This document shows positions 21,674-35,500 of a DNA stretch of 64,000 nt, piece by piece. Source of the stretch: Corylus avellana. Its lineage: Eukaryota > Streptophyta > Magnoliopsida > Fagales > Betulaceae. The stretch spans positions 31,233,968 through 31,297,967 of the forward strand of contig NC_081545.1 of the NCBI RefSeq assembly GCF_901000735.1, read 5' to 3'. A program made the translations under genes and the position numbers. Below the pieces are notes generated by a model that saw only the letters and a program-made list of their open reading frames with translations, had not been told where the DNA came from and did no database searches. The first letter of the stretch is position 1, and each line of letters starts with the position of its first letter.

Positions 21674-24600
21674 ATGAGGCCGCTAAAGTTTCATGAGAAG
21701 AAGCTGCTGAAGAAGGTTAATTTTTTGGAGTGGAAGAAAGAAGATGGTCACAGAGAGGCCTCTGTTATTCAACGCTACCTTCTCACTCACCGTGACGATT
21801 ACAAGAAGTACCCTCCTTCCTTTTTGATGTTCTCCTTTTCTATTCAAAACCCACAAATTGTTCTTAGCTTATTTTATGCTTTTCAGCTAGTTTTTTAATT
21901 TTGTTTTTGGAAAAAAAAATTGGGAATAGGTATTCGGGTTTGTGCCGGATGGTGCAGAAGCTAGTGAATGCTTTGATGAAGATGGACTCGAAAGACCCCT
22001 TTCGGATTGAAATGACTGATATGCTGCTCGAAAAGCTGTGAGTTTGTTCGCTTCCACTTTTATTATTATTATTATTTTTTTATTTTTATAATTAAACTCT
22101 AGCATTAAGAGAAATAGAACCGAGAAAAAAAAAAAAGGATAACTGGAATGTTTAATAATTTTTTAAAAGATTTTTTGTTTTGTCTAGTACGTGTACTTCA
22201 ATCTTAAATGATGTTGCTGGAGGTGAGAAATTTGATTGGGATTGAGTTGAAAACTCAAAGAGCAGATGCCGATATGGTCTTTTTAATCGACATGATTTAA
22301 AAAGAATCAAGTTGATAATAATGTTAAGATGAGCTCAACTCGTATGTAGATTGGCTTGAATTATAGTTACCTGAATTCTTTTTATTATGCCATATAGTAA
22401 TTCTTGAATGGTAGGCACATATGTACTATTTAGAGTTGAATTATAACAAAGCTTTGGTGAAAGAAGGAAAAAGAAAAAAAGAAAGATGAGCTCCAATGGG
22501 TGCTGGCTTTGACAACCATGTTTTAACTTATTTTACACTCTCGGGTGGCCAAGAATTTCATCCCATAATTTTGGTTATTTTGCTTCCAAATAACATATCC
22601 ATGATAGAATGTCGGTCATCTTGTCGGCAGCTTTAAAAAAGTTAAACTTCTTCTCAAGGTAAACATGCTTAGGGAGCTGATGTTCAGTTTTGCAAATAAA
22701 TTGACTGCCATAGTTCCCTAATTTGATATAGAGATCCATTCTCAGAGGCCTGTATAAATTGTTGCCGAATAATTTCCAACTGCGAAACTTTCACTTTCTT
22801 TATATTTATGGAGAGAAACTAGTCTGTTATACTTCTTTGTTGCAGTGCTTGTCACAATGTTACTTTTTCATTAGATTGCTCTGAATGCAACCTTTAAAGT
22901 GTGGGACCTTGCATAAATAATTGTAATTATCCCCAAGGTCCCCAACTTGCGGATTAAAGGTTTGCAATCCTATTCTTGTGATCAGTAAGTGCAAATGTAC
23001 CTGCAATTGATTTGTGTAGTTGAAGGGAATGCATCTAGAACTGCCTATTCAAAAATTTGCTGGTGAAAAGCTACTTACTCAACATCTAAGAAAGCATCTC
23101 TTAAGCCAGGCAATCAAATTTTGTTCTGTCATCCCTCTGGGGATTTTTCATACATTTTCTGCACCATGCGGATTCAGGTCATAAGGCAGAATGGTCACCT
23201 ACCCAAAATGTTTTTAGGAGTCTTGATCTTCCTGTTTCTAAAGCAGAAGGTGTCTTGAGCTGTCTAAGCAAGATCTTTCCTCCCATTTTTAAAATACATT
23301 CTTTACATCATCATAGTTTTTGAGGCAATGGAACTAGGGTCTTTAATACGTGTTGATATATGGCATATTTAGCCTGAAGCTCTTAGGGACTGACAGCCAT
23401 TGTCTATAGATGGCAGATCAGGATGATTCCATTGCCATGTAGCTTGAACAGGGGCGGAACCAGGATTTTGAGTGTGGGGGGACGATTTTTTTTTTTTTTT
23501 TAATTGAAAGAGTAGGCCGGAGAGACTAATTATGGCTATTCTACCTGGACGTGACCATAATAGCACTTACCGAATACGTAGATATAATTTCATAGTAAAT
23601 CACAAGTCATTTTTGTTAAAATTTTATTATAGTTACTTATTACCACTAACAAGTGAAAGAATGCCAAATAAATTAATGAATCCAAACCCATCAAATATTT
23701 AAGTTAATTAACAACAATGAAAGCTAAAAACAAAGTCTTGTTGCAGACAAACACAAGGGAGTAAAAAATTAATTTGGGGGGACAAATTTCTAAATTTGGA
23801 GAGACAAATTTCTAAATTTAAGAAGCAAATATATAAATATACCTATTTTAATGAAAATTTCAAAAAATTTGGGATGTAGTTCCGCCCTTGAGCTTGAATG
23901 AGGCTGTCATCTTGAACTCTAATGTGCGAATGAGCTCCAGCCAATATGAACACTCTTACCGCATAAGAAGTGAATGGAGGGTGTGGTTGTAACCCACTGT
24001 GTTAGTGTATAACTTAGCAATCTTAAAAAACGAAAAAAGTTATTTTACTCCCATATTCGTATTTCAGGTCTTTTAGACTATTTTTACTCCCATATTCGTT
24101 TTTCGGGTCTTTTGGACTACTTTTATGTTTGTTCCAAGGGTATGATATGTAAGAGGGTAGTGAGAACTAAATCCTTATTTGGATGGTGTAATACTGTTGT
24201 CGTTTCAACTGTCATTCATTGTTGAAGAGTTTCTGTTGACTCGTGTGTTTTTGTCAATGACAGGTACGACATGGGTGTAATACCATCCAAGCAAAATATC
24301 GATGCTCTGAAAGTGTGTGAACGCATAACAGTGTCATCCTTCTGTAGGTAAGAAAAAGCTTCACAAATGATTTCTTTCCATTCCTTTCCAGATAAATGGA
24401 CTTTGGGTTCTGTTGACGCAGCCACTATGTCGGTGCAAAGCCTCTTCCTTCATTGGTATTGATAAGTGACATTAATTCTGTTCATTTGTCCACCTTGCAG
24501 ACGTAGGCTCGCCACTGTTTTGGTGCGGTTGAAGTTTTGTGAACACTTGAAAGAAGCTGTCACATACATTGAGCAGGGACATATACGAGTGGGTCCTGAG

Positions 24601-24732
24601 ACTGTAACTGACCCAGCATTCCTTGTAACGAGGAATATGGAAGACTTCGTTACGTGGGTAGATTCATCCAAGATCAAGAGAAAGGTGCTGCAGTACAATG
24701 ATCAGTTGGACGACTATGATGCGATGGCCTGA
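21674..24732 (+). CDS. IMP3: U3 small nucleolar ribonucleoprotein IMP3 (S4-domain protein)
   Basis: Four exons, 21674-21807, 21930-22037, 24264-24347 and 24501-24732, give 558 nt, 185 residues, about the length of human and yeast IMP3. The N-terminus [20 protein letters not shown] is the signature of the family. An S4 RNA-binding domain follows in the second half ([14 protein letters not shown], then [20 protein letters not shown]). IMP3 belongs to the nucleolar SSU processome: with MPP10 and IMP4 it promotes pairing of U3 snoRNA with pre-rRNA during 18S rRNA maturation. The ATG is preceded by telo-boxes. Intron 2 is 2.2 kb and contains a hAT MITE. All phases close; the call is secure. Confidence 0.95.
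23449..23890. mobile_element. hAT-type MITE with perfect 8-bp TSD, in IMP3 intron 2
   Basis: The left end caggggcggaaccagg and the right end gttccgcccttg are imperfect terminal inverted repeats of the classical CAGGGGCGGA hAT type. Both flanks carry agcttgaa (23441-23448 and 23891-23898), an exact 8-bp TSD. The 442-bp element is AT-rich inside, with an internal repeat (ggggacaaatttctaaattt) near 23779-23818, and has no transposase. Confidence 0.92.
24044..24120. repeat. 39-bp tandem duplication in IMP3 intron 2
   Basis: tactcccatattcg followed by ttttagac or ttttggac occurs twice, with actcc at 24047 and 24086. The two copies differ at a few bases. Confidence 0.85.
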
Positions 24733-25389
24733 GAGTAGCACAAGATTTTATTTTTTTTTTCTCCTTTGGGCTGGATGAAGTAAATTGTTTAGTATTGATT
24801 CATATATAATGTAGCAAAGATGAGGCTATAACTTCTCTCGGTCTCAGAAGTCTTCCAGAGAATGGTTTGTTATCACATGTGGCTATTGAGGAAATTGGTG
24901 GATACTTTTCTATCACATGTTGCTATTGAGGCAATTGGTGGATAGTTTTCGTCTTTTTTTTTTTTTTGTTTAATTTTTTTTATGATTATTGATCATTATG
25001 TATATTGCTTTGCTGAAGATGTTGATCATATATTAGATTCATAAAAAAATAAAAAAATAAAAAATCATCTTTTCAAATGTTGGTGAAACTACTATATCAG
25101 ATCAGTGAACTGTTAAACGGTCGACGAAACAGGTATATCAGAGGCTGATAAATTTCTAGAACACCAGAGGACATTTTTTGGGAGAAAACAATTTCATTTT
25201 CATTACCAAGGAGCAATACATGCTAATATGTTATAAAGACTCAAACTAGACATGATTTTTTAAAGTCTCACCCCTTCACTCATGGGGATAGATAGAACAG
25301 ACATGTAAGTGTTGTATCAAAATGGGTAAGTTTTGGTAACAGTATTTTGCATGAAAACACATAAAATGCCCCTGATTTTTGTATGATCT
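24733..25389. other. 3' flanks of the convergent IMP3 and BIG genes
   Basis: About 660 bp between two convergent stop codons. It contains a 40-bp direct tandem duplication (24871-24950) in the IMP3 3' flank and T-rich and A-rich runs. No gene is seen. Confidence 0.7.
24871..24950. repeat. 40-bp tandem duplication
   Basis: The 40-bp unit tatcacatg...gatacttttc at 24871-24910 is repeated at 24911-24950 with three substitutions. It lies in the likely 3' UTR of IMP3. Confidence 0.9.
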
Positions 25390-28300
25390 TTAGCTTTTCC
25401 CCGCATTAATTGCAGAATGGACGAAGTCATCGCACTGCTTAACCTCACCGGATAGCACATCAGCTAGAACACCGATGATGTCAAAGGCCTCCTGCAAATC
25501 ACTTGCAGAATTCATATCATCGAGCCATGCGAGCAACTCCTTTGAAAAACCTACCATCTCCTTCACATTCACTAGTTTCTCTTTCATCACCACCTCCCAC
25601 CCTTCCAAGCTTCCACTCTCATCTTCCCCTTCCGAGGCTACAGAAGTTCCTTCTGCTCTAACAGGCGCTCCATTTGCTGATTTTTGAACTTTGAAGAAAC
25701 GCTGCAGCTGCTCAATCAAACCAGTATAGACAAGCATTGGTCGAATGATGGATAATAGATCATCAGGACCATCTGATTCAGTGCTAGGGCTTCTGCTAGG
25801 GCTTCCGGGATCCGTTTTGACCATGGCTGTTGAACTGGATGATCCACGAGTTGACCGGCCATGAGTGTGCTGCATGTATGCATGATATATTCCACGCTGC
25901 AAGAAGGCACAGCGGTGCTGCAACCAGGATTCATAAGACTCCGACAGGAGTGAATTCACCATCATAAATTGGACAGTTTCTTCAGTCCCCACAGAAGGTT
26001 GTGTTCCAGATGGAGTGGAGGGCCGGGAATCCGTGGAGGAAGAGGTTAAATATGCTGAGACAGCTTTGGCCATGCTATGACGCTGAGTGGGGATTCCATG
26101 ATCAAGAAGGTGACGAGCCATTTGGATCATGAAAGGAAGAAATCTGGAGTTGCTCTCGCTTCCTCCACCTCTGCATTCTGCACTGAATGATGCCCCAGTT
26201 GCAAATCGAGCTAGCATCTACATGACAGAAAATCCATGAAAATCCAATAAATACATGTAGATAATTCAAGTTACAGAACCACACCATAATTTAGAAAGGA
26301 ATGCCCCACATTAGTGCATATATGGAAGAAGGATGCATACCTCAGTACAAATTGATGTGATCCACCAAAAATGGCATTAAAAAAAAAATTAAAAATTCCC
26401 CACGGTACCTTCTTATTTCTTAATACGTTATTTACATCCAAAAAAAGATAGTAATACTCAGAAAAAATTTATTTCAGCTTACTTTATATCAAGAGAAAAT
26501 CTTAGATAGGATCTTTATTTCAACCCGTGGGTACTTGAATGTACTGTAAAAGAGTACTCAAAACGCAGAACTCTATCTCAGTTATCCATTGTGACTTGTG
26601 AGTGCAGGCTTTTAATTGCAATCCAAACACAATTTAAACATGATAAAAGTAGAGAGAAGGGGTAAGTGACAAGCAAAGGATAGTTATGTACCAAAACAAT
26701 GTCATATGTCAACAGCCGGATCCTGCTTCCATCAGCACGTCCAAGATTATTGAGGTTGTCCCAGAACTGGTCAACAAAGCGAATATACTGTGGTAGAGGA
26801 ACAGAAGGACCTCTCACAGGGAATAAGGAATTACAAAGGGATTCATTATTCCTAAGGGCTGCACCTTCCCACTCTTTCTTAGGATTCTTCAGAGCAGCAT
26901 CTGCTCTTTTGGCTTCCTGATGACATTGGAAATGAATGATATTGAAGTAACTCACAGTCGTGTAAACATACTCCCCACGTGCACTTCCTGAAGGGCCAAC
27001 ACCTAGGTTCACCCGCTTGCTGTATGAGTAAACACCCAGCAAGTCAGTAGGCCTCAAACTGTAACCCTCTCGGCAAACCATGCATGCCAACCCATCTTCC
27101 TCCTCCTCCATGTCTTCCAGACCTTCAAGGACTGGCCGAGCAACAACAATTCGCTCACCGCCATCTGAAGCTAGTTCCTGTCGCATTCCAAGCCCCTGTT
27201 CCAATTATCAAAATGATTATTAGTTTTTAACACTTTACCTCATTTTATTGGAAGCAACAACGATATTTAGACTGCATTATGATTCATTTTAATGTCTTGT
27301 TGGCTTCAAATGGCTCAATACTAGGGAAACTGTGGAGGGAAGCATTAAAAAAAAAAAAAAAAAGAAAAAAAGAAAAAGGAAGAGGCTAATGAAGCTCAGC
27401 ATCTGATAACACACATATCGCTCCTGGTATAGAGGAGAGTACCCCCATGCATGGGAGATTGGGGGGAAAGAGAAGAGAGAAAGAGGAGGAGGGGGAAGGG
27501 ATTGAGAGATTTTCAACAATCCGTGGTAAGAAATGTATATAAACTTCAATTAGAGGATACAATCCGTGGCATGTATATAGGATACATGCCTATAATCTCC
27601 GATTTCTTTTTCCATGGCATGTAAATCATATGCCACTGAATAATAATCAACAGAAGCTATTGAATTTAGCGAATATAGGAACGCATTTTGATAGCATATA
27701 TAGGTACATAAAAAAGCAGAAGTTATGCAGTGGGTTCAGTGGGAAAGTACCTGAAGCAACTCCTCTCTCTTCCTCAAAGCTCGACGCCTCATTTCATCCC
27801 TCGTTGCATTCCGCAACCTACACACCTTCTCCTCCAAAAACCCATCTCCTTTTCCTTCCTTATTAGATAGTGTGTCTAACAAGTTCTCAGCCCTTGCCCC
27901 AATTTCATTTTCTCCAGAGACTCCTTCCAGAGCATGAAGCAGTGGTAAGATTCCACCCTCATCAATACACCTTTGGGTGGCCAAATGCCCCATTGACAAG
28001 CCCCTCAGCATAGACAATATAAGTGGTACAGAAGGCAGTTTTAAACCCATTGCCCATTCTGCGCTGGATCTAAAGCTGGCCTGCCCCGCAACTGCAAAAC
28101 TATTGGTCAGATGTCTGATTGCAAAACCAGTAATACCCTTTTCTAGGATAATGTCCTTTAGTCTCTCTCCACAGGAGCTTGTCTTAAGCGACTCTGAAAC
28201 TCTAACAAAATTTTCGAGGGTAAACCTCTGCTTGGCAGCTTGCTGAGCAAGGTTCTCATCTTTAGGATTGTCTTGGTGTTGTTTCTGCAACCGGTCAAAT

Positions 28301-29489
28301 TCACCCCAGTCTTGCAAGTAAGGGCTAAAATGCTGGACCAGTGCATCCATTGCAGCAGGTTCACCATATGTCAAGTAGGGCAGGATTCGTGCAACCATCT
28401 CGGTGTTCCTCTGCTGTTTGTTTGATTTTTTATGGCCTAAAGGATGTGACAGCCTTTCCAGGAACATGAGAACTATTTTCTTGGCCTGTTCACCAGTGCC
28501 GGTTTCTTCGCTAGTGACAGTAAAAGCACTCTGTGTAATGCTAATGTTGTCGGTTTCGTTTGCTTCCAACGTCAGACTTTCAACAATCAAAAGAATTCCT
28601 TCAGCTGGCTCCATGGCCTCCACAGAGAAGGCACGCCTTGCTGTTTCAAGAAGTAGACCTAAAGCTCCTAGTCTCAATGCAGCACGCCTGTTCTCTCTTA
28701 TTTTGCAACAATGCATGAGGAGATTAAGAACCGCAACCAACTGCTCTTGATTGGACTTAAAATCATCTCGCAAACGCTGAATATTTAAATGAAAGTCAGA
28801 TGCCTTAATAGAAGTCAGGAATAGTCTTCTTTTACATAACAAAGAAAAGTCTTTGAAGACAATTGAAGTAGAACAAAATTGTAAAGAAAGATACTTAATC
28901 CACTTTTACAGTTACAATATGGTCAGGTCAAATGGCAAGAAGTGGTTATTGGAATCTGATAAGAGAATGACTAGAAGCACAGGGTATACATTCATCTGAC
29001 CAAGTGCAGACATGATATATTAATATATGTAAATATATGTGTTTATAACATGGCATTAACGCATAACTTGAAAGAATAATTTTTTGAAAAAGAAAAAAAA
29101 AAAACAGCAATCTAGGAAATTTGTTGACTGGATTTTATTTATGTTCTTTCTGATAAGTATTGAGTCTATATTCCTATCAGAAAGTCATAGGCAAATTGCA
29201 CCTCCCATACAGTGAAACACAATTCTTATTATTAAGAAAAGAACCTATGCTTCATTTAAGATAATACAAACTATTTTCCACGTACAATTTCTATTTATAT
29301 ACATAAATAATTATTTGAAAAATGTGAGGCAAAAATCTACAAATCGAACACTATGGTGGATTTACTCTGTGATACCATTTTGACTGACATTTCATTTCAT
29401 AGATAAATAATTATTTATAAGAGGTTAAATGCTTCTACAATGTCCATGCGCCTTAGAGCCTTCTCTGTAGTTCCACATTATCCAGCCTT

Positions 29490-29520
<31 letters not shown>

Positions 29521-32500
29521 CCAACATTGCTATGGGCAGTAATAATGCAATAATTTATCTCAAAATCCTCTGCCATTTTCTTCAGCCAAAAATTCCGATG
29601 TGCCCAAACAAAAATGACCTTGTAAACATTTTTTTTGATAAGTAATAAGTATATTATCAAAACACGCAAAGGAGAAATCAGAAAAGGTGACCTTGTTAAC
29701 ATATTGTTGAATTTCAACAAAATAGAATTAATCATTTCAAGATAATACAATTTTAGAGCAACCTTTATTTATTTATTATTATTTTTTTTCTAACAAGTAA
29801 TCACAAAAGTCATTAAAATGGGCAGACACAACCCAAGTACACAAGGAGTATACCAAAGAGAAGCCTAGCTAGAAGCAGAGAATAGATCTAAGAATACGGA
29901 AAAGAAGTTGCCTACACACCTGGATCATGCCCAAAATAATTTCAAGGCCACCATATTCACGAACTGCAGCTGCTATGGCAAACTCAACCTCTGGATCTTG
30001 TGTCTCTTCTCTATCTTCCTCCAATTCTTTAATCATAGGTTCAGTTGCTTCACCATCTAATCCCTGCCAATAACCACCAACATAAACGTTACTTGCCTCT
30101 CACTAGAACAAAAATGGACCGAACATTTAACATTCACTATCCTCATACACAATCCTTCAACAGTAAATTTTGTAAATGCTTCTGAACATCAAAATATCGT
30201 GATCATTTTACAAAGCACCAATGTTAGATGTGAACAACAAATGCATTGGATAGATCTCAAGACACAGATAGATTCCAAGGGCAGAAACCATACACAGCCA
30301 ACCAAGACACAGATAAAAGGTAAAAAGGGAGTTCTTTTGTTCTTTGGGACCACACTTGTTGATAAACTGAGCAAGCTATTTGTTGAGAATAATAAATTAA
30401 AAGATAGTATCAACAAACCTGAAGACGGTAAGTCACAGTCATAGGTGGACAGTCTTTGGCTGAAGCAGCAGCGCTAGGAGATAACAAGGTAGTGTTAGCC
30501 AAAGTGCTTGAAGATTGACTTGACTTTCTCCATACTAGCTCGTAAACTTGAGCAATGCTCAAATCAAGAGAGATGATATTCCCAGCAACTAGCAACTCCA
30601 TGCCATAATCATCTTCAAGAAGACCCAACATATCCAACTGATGGCAAATTTTATTCTTAACATCACGCATCAATTGGCCAATCTCAGCACTGGAATAAGG
30701 ATTCTTAGTCATTGATCCCCTGATGAACTCTTCCTGCGTGTGTGCCTTGTTAAGAACCAACAGATACACAGGCTCTTGTTTGGATGGGCAGATCAGATTG
30801 CAGAGCTGCTCTAAGATAAACTGCACATGCAGGTTAAAATAATTCAGAAATGGGAAATCACATAAACATGATACAAACACTTGAGCTACATACTCATAAA
30901 TAAAACAACTAATATAAAAATACCAAACACTAAAGTTGTATGATCTAGTCGATTATACATCACTCATCCAAGAAGTTATTTATGTGAATGAAGGTAGGAC
31001 GCAAAAAGAATCTCAAAATTAAGTTCAAACAGATTGGAAACAGGCATATTAGTACTTTAATGATTTCAAATTTTTCTATATCTGATCAAAGAAGTTAAAA
31101 AATAGTAATAAAGCAGTAGCTGAAAGGAACAAAATAAATGGAGTACAAAATAAGTATGCCATCCATACCAGACAAGTTCGTCCTTTTTGCTCCTCCCTGT
31201 GATTTTGCAAACCACATATACAGGCCCGAATGAACTGTCGTTTGTTTTTGCTGCTTTCAAGCAAAAGGCTGTCCAAAAGATCTTTTAAAAGTCGGTTGCA
31301 GTCACTAATCAACTTTGTTTTTTGCACTATCAAGCCACGAATGACAATAAGTGCTTCAAGGATTTCAGAGAGCAGATTGTCTTGCATGAATCTGGCACCA
31401 AGATCAAATTGTATTAGATATGAAAAAGGAAACGAGTTTAGCACAAAACAAAAACTGTATGGAAGATGATATACCTGGATCTAATATTGGGAACCTCTAA
31501 AAATTTTCCAAGGAGCTCTATAAGCTTGTGAAGAATAAATCCCTGTGAAATGTCAATATGCAGGCTCCTTTCCAGAGACTCTATATTACCCACCTCTTGG
31601 GTAATTAATTTACATATTGTACGTAGACATCCACGCACGGTCAAAAACAAGCGGGCATCTTCTGAATCTATCATCTTGAAGAGCAACTCGAAATACTCAG
31701 CAGCACTTTCCCCAGCAGACAGTGTTGCCGGCAACAGAGACACTAGTAAGTTCAACAACCGATATCTTCTTGATGCACTCTGGGCACAGAGCAAGCTCAT
31801 CAACATGCACATTTCTGACCTTATTGATTGTGAGCAAGCACTCAGAACAAGTTCTGTAACCCATGACCCAAGTTCAAATGCTGATAAGTCACCCTTAGCC
31901 ATTTTACAAGCACGCCGCTTCCACCTTAGTGCATATTTAAGAGCCAGATAATCATGTTTTTGGGGCCGAGACCTTTGGCCCGCAACTTTGACTGCCTGAG
32001 ACACCTTGTATTGCCTTCTAACAAAATCAAGATAAGTTGCTCCCTTCTCCCATTCAGAATAGCTCAGTAATTGGATATCCTGAGTCTTATGGGAAGCATC
32101 CCAGTTCCTTTCCAGTGAATCTGGCTGAGACTTGCTCCCACTGAAAACACCACTCAAAGACCCAGACACATTAGGGTTACTTTCATCCTTTGTCTGCAAA
32201 TCAGGGGCAGATTTTCCAATGGCTTGCTCTTTGTCTGCAGTATCAGGTTTTGGAGGAGTACATGCCTGAGATATAATCCTCAGACAAGGAAGAATTACAT
32301 GCTCAGATATCGCAGGATGTTTGGCACCCAATTTAATAGAAGAAAATAACAGTTGAAAAACAATACGTAATCTTGATTCCCAGAACTCATCAGCCAGAGA
32401 ACACACTTCAGAAAGCAATAACAACTCCTCACGGGTAGCCAGAGCAATGTCCATCGAGCGATGATGTTCAAGGCAATACATGACTTTCTTCTGTATAAGG

Positions 32501-35500
32501 CCGTTCAACTCAGTCACCGCTTTTATATCACCCTCAGAGAAAGCACAAAGTACTGCCCTTGCTTGAACACGGGCAGTTTTAGGACCTTGATGAATGTTAT
32601 TTTCAAACAACTCAGATAAAACGCCAGATGCAACAAGTTGTTTCTTGGAACTTGCATGCTTTGATAGCTCCTGTAATACTTCAAGGCACTGTGTCACAAA
32701 TGTAGTTGCACAGCCATAGCAATTATTTGGAGACCTAGATACCACAAATCTTGAAGCAGCAACTCCATTATCAGAATGTTTCTGGTGCAAATAACTCATC
32801 AAAACACGACGTAACCCTTGCAGTGTCTGAACACTTTTACTAACAGAATCAAAAGCTGCTTTACACTTCTCACCATACAGGACACCAAGAAGAGCAATTT
32901 TACGGTTTATCTTAAATGAAGGCCCGGGCAGAGAGACCATCATTTGCTGCACAGAGTCTTTCTGTTGTGAGTCCATCTCATTCTCACCAATGCTTGATAC
33001 AATCTTAAGCAAGGGTTTCTTGAAGCCCAGGAGTTGCTGATATCTCCTATGAGCATTTTCTGATTCAGATTCTATAGCTGCTAAACCCCTCTTCATATCG
33101 TCATCATTCTCCATGTTATCAAATGTAAAACTTGGCTTTGCCATGAAATTGAACTCAAAACGGCCATATTTGCTGTACCCACACTCATTGCATAGAAAAG
33201 AATCCAGATTCTCATAGTTGATATTGCGGCATTGCCTACATTGATATGCATTCTCATGGCAATTGCCACATATCCCATGCTTATCAGTGACAGGTCGACT
33301 GCAACGAGGGCATTGCAATGGTTCAAGGGATAAGGCCTGTAGATTTTCATAGAAAGAATCAAGCTCGATCATGAAGTTGCAAGCAGTGATTGGAATGGGG
33401 AACTCTACTTTTAGCTCATTCTGATTGAAAGCAAGATGACAACTCTTTGCACGCTTCCACAGCGACCAATTATTTTTCAATTCCGATAAGTCAGCAACAG
33501 GCCTATTATTGTAGTACAAGTTCAAAACTTTCACTGATTTAGACTTTCGAGCATCATGAACATTCATTGTCACGGTCTGAATGGTATAACTCCCTGTGCA
33601 TTTCACTATGATTCGGTTGTCAGTAAACTTTGTTTCGGATTTCAGACTTTCTAGCTTCATCCTGCTGTAAGGTACTTCAGGTGAGCTGCAGGCCACACAA
33701 GGTTCACTCTCAAGATAGTACCCATCAAATTCCACCAAAGCACTTAAAGTGTTGTATATGCGGGAATTTGGATGATTAGCCAATAGCTCGTTTTGTGAAT
33801 GAAGTGTCTCAAAAATGCATCTAATAACATCAGGGGTCAAGCATCGATCCACAAGTTCAGCATTCTGTGACTTTGAGCCAATATCAGGGACTTTCCCCAG
33901 CAACCATGTGACAAGTTCTGCATATTCAACAATGTTCTGACCATACATTGGCAATATTTTGAATTTCTGCAGGAGAGCCATTAACAAAGTTTCCTTGAAT
34001 GACTGCTTCCCATGATGCCAGACACCATAAAGAACACACTTGGCCTCTGCACGCACGGAGCTTGAATTCCATTCCAGTAGAAAACTATCTATGAACTGCC
34101 TCAAGACATCACCACCCTTGTCGGTGAAGATATCTAACACTGACTCCATATCTAAACAGGACTTCTCTGAACCAGATTCAGTTCCATCTTCACCTTTCTT
34201 TTTCTTCTTTGAATCCAGAGATTGAGTACCTGATTTGTTTGAACTTATTCCTGTCTCCCCTGCTTCAGTTTTCTGTAAACAATGGCCAATATCCTTTCCT
34301 GTATAGAAGGCTAAATTTAAAAGTTTTAATGTCTGAACAACTGACTCCTCTCCAAAATAAAATATTCCATTCATCAGGAAGGGTAAAACATCTCCATGCC
34401 TCAAACAGTATTTCTGCCAGTTCCGAGGCCGTGCAGCAGCTACCTCAGCCATAGTAGAAAGGCACTTCACAATCTTAACACTTCTCTCATATGAGACAGG
34501 GTTTTGAAAACCACCAGATTTGTCTCTGTGTTTTAAGAGTTTCTTCACTTCAGTGGAGAACTGCCAAGAGTCTCTAACACTGTAGTAGTGAGTTTTGCTT
34601 CCACAAAGATGCAGGAAAAGCCTCCTTGCATATCTTCTTACAAAAGTTGTATGAGGATTGTTAATGTAACTGCAGAGAACATCCTGATATCCATCCAGCT
34701 TCAAATCCTTACCATATGAAGTCTTGTAAACCTTCTCTTTCTCACCAGTCTTGTCTTGTTTTTCTGGCCGCACCAAGGTGTATACCAGTCGGAAAGCATT
34801 CTCTAACAGTAGTCTATGGTAGTCCATAAAGATGTCCGTCCGATGGGCTTTAGCATATGAATCCGAAAAGAAAGGAGAGAAATTACCTGCTGGTAGATCC
34901 CTTCGTACTGTCAGTAGAGACCCACATCCAGAACCAGGGCCCAAACCATGTGCACTTTCATAATTAACTGAAGGGGATTTAAAAACATGCACAAGCTGCT
35001 GTAGTATGTCCATTAGATAGTTGATAAAACTTTGTTGCCTAAGAGAATCACAGGCTCGAAGAAGCTGCGACATGAAATCATCTTTGTCCTGATCATCCGG
35101 GGAAGATTGAGCAGCAGCTGAAGTAGAGGGTGGAATCTGGATAACACTCTTGTCGTGTTTTTCTACAGTTCCAGCTGGTTTTGGAATAGAACCATCACTG
35201 CCAGGCTGGTGCCAGTTTCGGAGCATCAATGTGAAGAACATGAAGACAAGGATTGCAACTTCCCCAAAAGAAGAGCGGGATTTGGCATTAAAAGGTTTGT
35301 TGAGATTAATCTCATCCAAAAACCATTTAATCAATTTCTCTAGATCCAGGCTTTTGGGCTTTGAACTGTCAATAAAAGGTCCACCCACAGCAGATGATAG
35401 TCTGTAGAAGAATTGCATAACAGGGATTGCGTGAACCCCAGAGGTAGTCTCCATCCATCCTTTCAACTGATCAAGAAGTTCAGAAAGAAGCAAAGAATTT

